The notes beneath the pieces were generated by a model. The model was given only the letters and a program-made list of their open reading frames with translations. It did not search any database and had not been told where the DNA came from. From TMED8 sp964468005 (GTDB lineage Bacteria; Pseudomonadota; Alphaproteobacteria; Rhodospirillales; Casp-alpha2): DNA of 19,764 nucleotides. Location of the stretch: positions 1 to 19,764 of the forward strand of contig CAYXUT010000037.1 in the NCBI GenBank assembly GCA_964468005.1, given 5' to 3'. Made by a program: the position numbers and the translations under genes. Below are positions 15,655-19,764 of this stretch, one piece after another; the first letter of the stretch is position 1, and every line of letters starts with the position of its first letter.

Positions 15655-15881
15655 ATGGTGGTCTTAGAGACATTCGTAACCGGCGCGCCACGGCAGATGA
15701 GCTGCGCCTGTGGAGCTGCAAACGAATAGGTGTGGTTATGCTGGAAACCAATCTAGCCATCGAGTTGTACGAAACGATGGGAGAAAACAGGCTCTCGGCA
15801 CGCAAGCGTAAACGCCCGAGCCGTCTCTGCGACGAGACCGCCATGCGCTGGAAAATATCACTCAGCGAGGCTAAACCGTGA
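15651..15881 (+). CDS. Small basic ORF of 76 codons, possible DUF559-like remnant
   Basis: The ORF begins at an ATG overlapping the rdgB stop (ATGA) and ends at a TGA overlapping the hemW GTG start (GTGA). Such exact coupling on both sides argues that ribosomes pass through it. The product is Arg/Lys-rich and hydrophilic, with no signal peptide or membrane segment. I do not recognise it firmly. Two pieces, RNRRATADELRLWS (residues 10-23) and VMLETNLAIELYE (29-41), resemble the start and the beta-strand region of DUF559 (endonuclease-like) proteins, with the intervening YKFRRQ-type segment missing. It could be an internally deleted relic kept open by selection on hemW translation, or an unrelated small protein. 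In many relatives rdgB and hemW are adjacent without such an insert. Confidence 0.4.
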   Translation: MNGGLRDIRNRRATADELRLWSCKRIGVVMLETNLAIELYETMGENRLSARKRKRPSRLCDETAMRWKISLSEAKP

Positions 15882-17080
15882 GTAGGCCCGTCGCCCTTTA
15901 CGTCCACTGGCCGTTCTGCCAGTCGAAATGCCCCTATTGCGACTTCAACAGTCATGTTGGGAAAAGGATTGATCATGCTGAATGGCGTGAGGGCCTGTTG
16001 GCAGAGTTGAAACATTACGCAGCGGAAACGTCGGGCCGGTTTGTTTCAAGCCTTTATTTCGGTGGTGGCACCCCTTCCCTGATGAACGCCGACACCGTAG
16101 CCGCCATCATTGATGCTGCCAAGGATCTTTGGGGGTTCGCTGAGGGCGTCGAGATCACGCTGGAGGCCAACCCGTCATCGGCAGAGGCGGCGCGCTTTCG
16201 AGACTTCCACACCGCCGGCGTTAACCGGGTATCCGTCGGCGTGCAATCGCTCAACGACAGCGCTCTCACCTTCTTGGGCCGCCGCCACAATGCCGCCGAA
16301 GCTAGGCGGGCGCTCTGCGACGCGGCGCGCACCTTTGACCGTTTTTCTTTCGATATGATTTATGGGCTGCCTGGGCAGACTGTTGAAAGCTGGCGGGATG
16401 AATTGGTCGAAGCTTTAGCTATGGCCGCTGGTCATATCTCTGTCTATCAGCTGGCCATCGAGCCCGGAACGGTGTTCTTTCGCGACCATGTCCGGGCGGC
16501 GGATGAGGATTTAAGCGCTGACCTTTTCACGCTGACGCGGGAGCTACTCTGTGATGCTGGCCTGCCGCCTTATGAGGTCTCCAATCACGCTGGGCCCGGC
16601 CGCGAGAGCCGTCACAACCTGACCTATTGGCGCGGTGGCGATTACATTGGTGTCGGTCCTGGCGCGCATGGCCGACTGAACATCGGTGCCGAATTTGTCG
16701 CCACGCACCAAATCCATGATCCGGTGCGCTGGCTTGAAAAGGTATCCAAGACCGGTCACGGTACCGCCAAGCGCCGGCGGCTAGAGCCCAGTGAACGGGC
16801 CGAGGAAATGATCATGGCCGGGCTCAGACTGGCGGAGGGCTTGGACGTGAGTCGCTTGCAAGAACTCTCCGGCTTAATGCTCGATGACATGCTCGACCCC
16901 ATCAAACTCGAACAATGCCTGAAGGCAGAACTACTTTATTGGCAGGAACAGCATCTCACCGCAACGGAGCGCGGCATGGCCTGTTTAAATGCCCTTACCG
17001 TCGCGTTATTGGCGCCGGCAGAACCCGTTCTCAGTTTATCGCGGAATGAAATTTCACTGGAGCCGGCTGGATCACCTTAG
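15878..17080 (+). CDS. hemW: Radical SAM haem chaperone HemW
   Basis: HemW (formerly annotated as oxygen-independent coproporphyrinogen III oxidase-like) is a radical-SAM-family protein that binds haem and hands it to target proteins. In this 400-residue protein the [4Fe-4S] motif is C14-x3-C18-x2-C21 followed by DF. FGGGTPS lies at 61-67, GVNRVSVGVQSLN at 114-126, and the HemW-specific HNLTYWRGGDYIGVGPGAHGR at 246-266. The start is GTG at 15878, overlapping the preceding small ORF stop. The normal family end is near NALTVALL (371-378). Here about 22 extra residues follow, of which the last 16 or so are encoded opposite the C-terminus of the convergent lipoprotein gene. The extension may be the product of a lost stop codon. 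Confidence 0.95.
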   Translation: MSRPVALYVHWPFCQSKCPYCDFNSHVGKRIDHAEWREGLLAELKHYAAETSGRFVSSLYFGGGTPSLMNADTVAAIIDAAKDLWGFAEGVEITLEANPSSAEAARFRDFHTAGVNRVSVGVQSLNDSALTFLGRRHNAAEARRALCDAARTFDRFSFDMIYGLPGQTVESWRDELVEALAMAAGHISVYQLAIEPGTVFFRDHVRAADEDLSADLFTLTRELLCDAGLPPYEVSNHAGPGRESRHNLTYWRGGDYIGVGPGAHGRLNIGAEFVATHQIHDPVRWLEKVSKTGHGTAKRRRLEPSERAEEMIMAGLRLAEGLDVSRLQELSGLMLDDMLDPIKLEQCLKAELLYWQEQHLTATERGMACLNALTVALLAPAEPVLSLSRNEISLEPAGSP

Positions 17081-18623
17081 CGTCACGGTGGCGCACCTGC
17101 ATGACCGCGAGCCCACGCTCCGAAAGCCCTGTGGGCAGGAAACGAAAAATGCCATCACGGCCAGAGAAACCACTGTTAGTGGTGAGCGTCGCTTCGGAGA
17201 AATCCGGACCACCCTCACCCCGCGCCAGCACGGCAGCCAACGCCGTGGCGTCATAAGCCAGTGTGGCGAGCCGTGGCGGCACACTGCCATAGGCGCCTTT
17301 GTATTGATCAACGAACCCCTTACGCGCTTTCGGATTGGGTGCCGAATACCAGCCGCCCATCAGCGCGGGTTCCGTGCCGAGCCCCGGCACATCCCATTGT
17401 CCGGTGCCGAGCATACGTACCTTGCCGGGATCAATGTCATAGTACGGTAGCAATGCGGCCAGCGATTGAAGGCGTTTGCCACCGTCGGCGATCAATAAGG
17501 CATCGAACGGCAGATCGCCAATCGTCTGCAACATCTCAAGACGTTTCAACGCCTGGCGGGAAACTTCGTCATCTATCTCCTCAAGCTCTTTGCGCTGTTC
17601 GAGAAGAGCTTCGCGGCGGTTATCATAGTCGGCCAGCCCTCGGACCACAGCCGTAAAGTCCTCGGCCGAGGGATCATAGAATTGCGCTGCCGCCACCTCG
17701 GCGCCAAGTTCGCGGGTGATGGCGCGGAGCGTCTCAAACACCGTGGCCCCGTAGACATTGTCCGGCGCCAGCGCGGCGAAGCGCGTGATACCACGCGAGA
17801 CTGCATAGGAAACGATGCTGCGCACCTGGTCCTCAGGCAAGAAGCCTAGCGTAAAGATGCCGTTACCGCTGACCCGCCGATCGGACGAGAAAGCCAGCAC
17901 GGGGACATGTGCGGCACGCGCCGCCGGCGCCGCGGCGCGCACAGAGCTCGCGAGAAGCGGCCCAAGGATCATCTGGGCACCGTCGCCAATGGCTGTCGCC
18001 ACGGCAACGCCTGCCGCTTGCCGGGTGCCGCGCGTATCGATGGGCAACAGTTCGAGCCTGCGGTCGGCGAAATCAAAAACCGCTAGTTGCGCTGCTTTCA
18101 GCATGGCCTGACCGATGGTGGCGTTCGGTCCCGTCAGCGGAAGCAGCAATGCCACGCGCACCGTATCGGTGGTTGCCGGTGGCGGCACCACCGGCCGATT
18201 AGTAAGCTCTGCCACCGGATCCGGCACGCGGCCCAGAAGATGCGTCAGGGACGGCAGGTCTGGATTAGGGAGCGGCTGTGTCGACGGCAAAGCGGCCAAG
18301 GACGGCAGGGCCTCGGTGTTGCTCGCCGCACCGATAGCCTGTGATCCCGGGGCAATCTTTACGGACTGCTGGCCCGGCGGCGGGGACACGGCCGCAGTTT
18401 TTAGTTCAGTTAGCGGCGGTTTGCGGTGCGATGGCGGTGTGCCGTGCGTGCCTTGCGAGCGGGAATTTAGCGGGCTTTCGGCTTGCAAGAGGCCGCCCAG
18501 TCCGATTTGCTGGCAGCCAAGGAGTGCAACCATCGTTGCCAGCAAAAATGCCGGCGGAATAAAGCGAGAGGCTAATAGTCGTGTCATCCGGTTCACGGGG
18601 TCCCTCTTCCGATCGGACATCAT
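17031..18623 (-). CDS. LpoA/LppC-like penicillin-binding protein activator lipoprotein
   Basis: This 530-residue predicted lipoprotein contains a periplasmic-binding-protein-like domain of the LppC/LpoA type. In gammaproteobacteria LpoA is an outer-membrane activator of PBP1A; in alphaproteobacteria the role is assumed by similarity. The signal sequence ends in ALLGC, with C37 acylated. A Pro/Ser-rich linker (40-150) leads to the binding domain (about 154-515), beginning VRVALLLPLTGPNATIGQAM and including LGPLLASSVRAAAP and FSSDRRVSGNGIFTLGF. A charged helical insert occurs at about 333-365. The far C-terminus GIFRFLPTGLSERGLAV fits relatives, so the 50-nt overlap with hemW is real on this side. 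Start is uncertain: ATG 18623 (GGTGG nearby) or ATG 18587, which would begin MTRLLASRF and still give a complete signal peptide. Both overlap rsmI divergently. Confidence 0.85.
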   Translation of the reverse strand: MMSDRKRDPVNRMTRLLASRFIPPAFLLATMVALLGCQQIGLGGLLQAESPLNSRSQGTHGTPPSHRKPPLTELKTAAVSPPPGQQSVKIAPGSQAIGAASNTEALPSLAALPSTQPLPNPDLPSLTHLLGRVPDPVAELTNRPVVPPPATTDTVRVALLLPLTGPNATIGQAMLKAAQLAVFDFADRRLELLPIDTRGTRQAAGVAVATAIGDGAQMILGPLLASSVRAAAPAARAAHVPVLAFSSDRRVSGNGIFTLGFLPEDQVRSIVSYAVSRGITRFAALAPDNVYGATVFETLRAITRELGAEVAAAQFYDPSAEDFTAVVRGLADYDNRREALLEQRKELEEIDDEVSRQALKRLEMLQTIGDLPFDALLIADGGKRLQSLAALLPYYDIDPGKVRMLGTGQWDVPGLGTEPALMGGWYSAPNPKARKGFVDQYKGAYGSVPPRLATLAYDATALAAVLARGEGGPDFSEATLTTNSGFSGRDGIFRFLPTGLSERGLAVMQVRHRDAKVIQPAPVKFHSAIN

Positions 18624-19522
18624 TGGCCACCGGTTCCGCCGCGCCTGAGTCTAGCGGCCGAGGCGGGGAGAGTAAACCGCTCGCCGGGCCCTCTCCGCCG
18701 GGCCTCGTTCTCGTCGCAACGCCGATCGGCAATGCTGCCGATATCTCGGCCCGCGCACTTGCAGTTCTGGCCAGCGCCAACATGGTTGCCTGCGAAGACA
18801 CCCGCGTCACCGCTAAACTGTTTGCCGTGCATGGCCTGGAAACACCCATGCTGCCGTACCACGAGCACAATGCGCGGAGCCAGCGCCCGAAGCTGATTAG
18901 GCGCCTCAAAGATGGCGAAACCGTGGCGCTGGTTAGCGACGCCGGCATGCCAACAATATCGGACCCTGGCTACAAACTGGTTGCCGCCTGCATCAATGAA
19001 AGTATCGCGGTAAGCTGCATTCCTGGCGCCTCGGCTGTGACGACCGCCTTGGCACTTTCCGGATTGCCCACTGACCGGTTTTTCTTCCAGGGGTTTCTGC
19101 CCAACAAGAAGCCTAAACGTAGGCGGGTATTGAGCGCTTTGGCAGCCATTCCCGGCTCGTTGGTAGTTATGGAATCAGCCAAACGCCTGGCTACCATGTT
19201 GGCCGATGCTCATCAATGCCTCGGCATACGCGACGCCGCCGTTACCCGCGAACTGACCAAGCGCTTCGAAGAGGTGCGCCGGGGCTCGCTTGACGAATTG
19301 GCTACCCACTACGCCGAGGCAGGCCCTCCGAAGGGCGAAGTGACTGTCGTTATCGGCCCGCCCGATAGCACCACGTCGGAAATTGACCCAGCAGCACTTG
19401 ATGAAATGCTGCTGGACATGCTCGCGAATGCCAGCGTCCGAGATGCCGCTAATGCCATTGCGGCCGAGACGGGGCTTGCCAGGCGCACCGTCTACCAGCG
19501 CGCCCTTGAGCTCACCAGGTAA
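18581..19522 (+). CDS. rsmI: 16S rRNA (cytidine(1402)-2'-O)-methyltransferase RsmI
   Basis: RsmI uses SAM to 2'-O-methylate C1402 in the decoding centre of 16S rRNA. This 313-residue protein has the tetrapyrrole-methylase fold. GLVLVATPIGN lies at 41-51, ACEDTR at 70-75, the signature SDAGMPTISDPG at 119-130, and CIPGASAVTTALALSGLP with FFFQGFLP at 146-174. The C-terminal helix-turn-helix-like module VRDAANAIAAETGLARRTVY (286-305) is also present. The start is GTG at 18581 with GAGAGG nine bases upstream, giving a low-complexity N-terminal extension of about 40 residues. A TTG at 18623 is an alternative. It is divergent from, and overlaps, the LpoA-like gene. In many alphaproteobacteria the two are neighbours in this arrangement, followed by a yraN gene, which I cannot find here. 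Confidence 0.95.
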   Translation: MSSGSRGPSSDRTSLATGSAAPESSGRGGESKPLAGPSPPGLVLVATPIGNAADISARALAVLASANMVACEDTRVTAKLFAVHGLETPMLPYHEHNARSQRPKLIRRLKDGETVALVSDAGMPTISDPGYKLVAACINESIAVSCIPGASAVTTALALSGLPTDRFFFQGFLPNKKPKRRRVLSALAAIPGSLVVMESAKRLATMLADAHQCLGIRDAAVTRELTKRFEEVRRGSLDELATHYAEAGPPKGEVTVVIGPPDSTTSEIDPAALDEMLLDMLANASVRDAANAIAAETGLARRTVYQRALELTR

Positions 19523-19523
19523 C

Positions 19524-19676
19524 TCAGCAAGGACAGCAGATGAGGCCTTCAACCCGCGCCAGCGCCGGCAGAACGAGCGCACCGCCCTCGCTTTCGTGTA
19601 AAACCACCAAGTCCATGCCCATTGTGCCCTCCGTTTCGATGCGGGCTTCGTTACGCTAGGCCAATTGCCGCATCAT
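19524..19676 (-). pseudogene. Unidentified decayed minus-strand frame
   Basis: From the ATG pair at 19676/19673 the minus frame reads MMRQLA, a TAG stop (19656-19658), RNEARIETEGT, then MGMDLVVLHESEGGALVL and PALARVEGLICCPC, ending TGA at 19524-19526. The frame is also open upstream (SPLKFHAPGIND). GGAGG precedes the internal ATG at 19622, so a 32-residue peptide could be made. The flow of sensible residues across the stop, with CAG to TAG as the simplest change, suggests a broken gene. I do not recognise the family. It is tail-to-tail with rsmI. The rest of 19523-19764 shows only a hairpin. Confidence 0.3.
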
Positions 19677-19725
19677 GTCGTTAATACCCGGTGCATGAAA
19701 CTTTAGTGGGCTTTTCGAAGTAGCT

Positions 19726-19746
19726 CTTTGTCCCGCCCGGACAAAG
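19726..19746. other. Hairpin CTTTGTCC-CGCCC-GGACAAAG
   Basis: A perfect 8-bp stem has a five-base loop. It lies 200 bp downstream of rsmI. Only CTTTACAA follows on the plus strand, so it is at best a weak intrinsic terminator for plus-strand transcription. It could also be a repeat unit. Confidence 0.35.
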
Positions 19747-19764
19747 CTTTACAATAGAGCGATT

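Noticed and set aside
19680..19764. Reading resembling ribosomal protein S21 (YFEKPTK on the minus strand)
   Set aside because: The match is limited to a few residues and a stop follows at once. The basic tail of S21 is absent.

Overview
The window is chromosomal DNA of a GC-rich alphaproteobacterium. The gene order is grpE-hrcA / rph-rdgB-hemW / LpoA-like / rsmI, with dnaK-dnaJ-dapB-nth beside it and a bactofilin-EI24 pair. I infer a Rhodospirillales-like lineage. This rests on protein families and synteny, not on a 16S gene. No tRNA, rRNA or CRISPR array was seen.

Layout, left to right. (a) 1-4250, minus strand: a tightly coupled unit of a PfkB-type adenosine kinase, typA/bipA, a family 9 glycosyltransferase and a broken ampG-like permease gene running off the left edge. 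Successive genes are 5 nt apart or overlap as ATGA. A plausible sigma-70 promoter precedes the kinase. (b) 4251-4600: an intergenic stretch with a REP-like palindrome and an AT-rich leader. (c) 4601-6403, plus strand: an EI24-domain membrane protein, a bactofilin and a small lipoprotein with a BamE-like C-terminus, which look like an envelope operon. (d) 6431-7066, minus strand: nth, followed at 7115-7611 by a decayed DUF2244 gene on the plus strand. (e) 7622-12069, minus strand: dapB, a relic of an IS5-like transposase, dnaJ and dnaK. A candidate heat-shock-type promoter and a structured leader precede dnaK. (f) 12246-14112, minus strand: hrcA-grpE, with a good sigma-70 promoter in front of hrcA. 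(g) 14314-17080, plus strand: rph, rdgB, a 76-codon small ORF that overlaps both neighbours by four bases, and hemW. (h) 17031-18623, minus strand: an LpoA/LppC-like lipoprotein whose tail overlaps hemW and whose start overlaps rsmI. (i) 18581-19522, plus strand: rsmI, then about 240 bp holding only a decayed minus-strand frame and a hairpin.

Functionally this is mostly housekeeping: the Hsp70 system (DnaK/DnaJ/GrpE with the HrcA repressor), RNA and nucleotide quality control (Rph, RdgB, RsmI), base-excision repair (Nth), lysine/cell-wall precursor synthesis (DapB), haem trafficking (HemW), and envelope or peptidoglycan factors (GT9, bactofilin, LpoA-like, EI24, former AmpG).

The most notable feature is gene decay between intact core genes: ampG (two in-frame stops and a missing first membrane segment), DUF2244 (lost start and frameshift), the transposase relic (in-frame stop), possibly a DUF559-like remnant, and an unidentified broken frame at the right edge. 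I found no convincing new multi-gene system. The small ORF between rdgB and hemW and the accumulation of pseudogenes deserve the closest second look.
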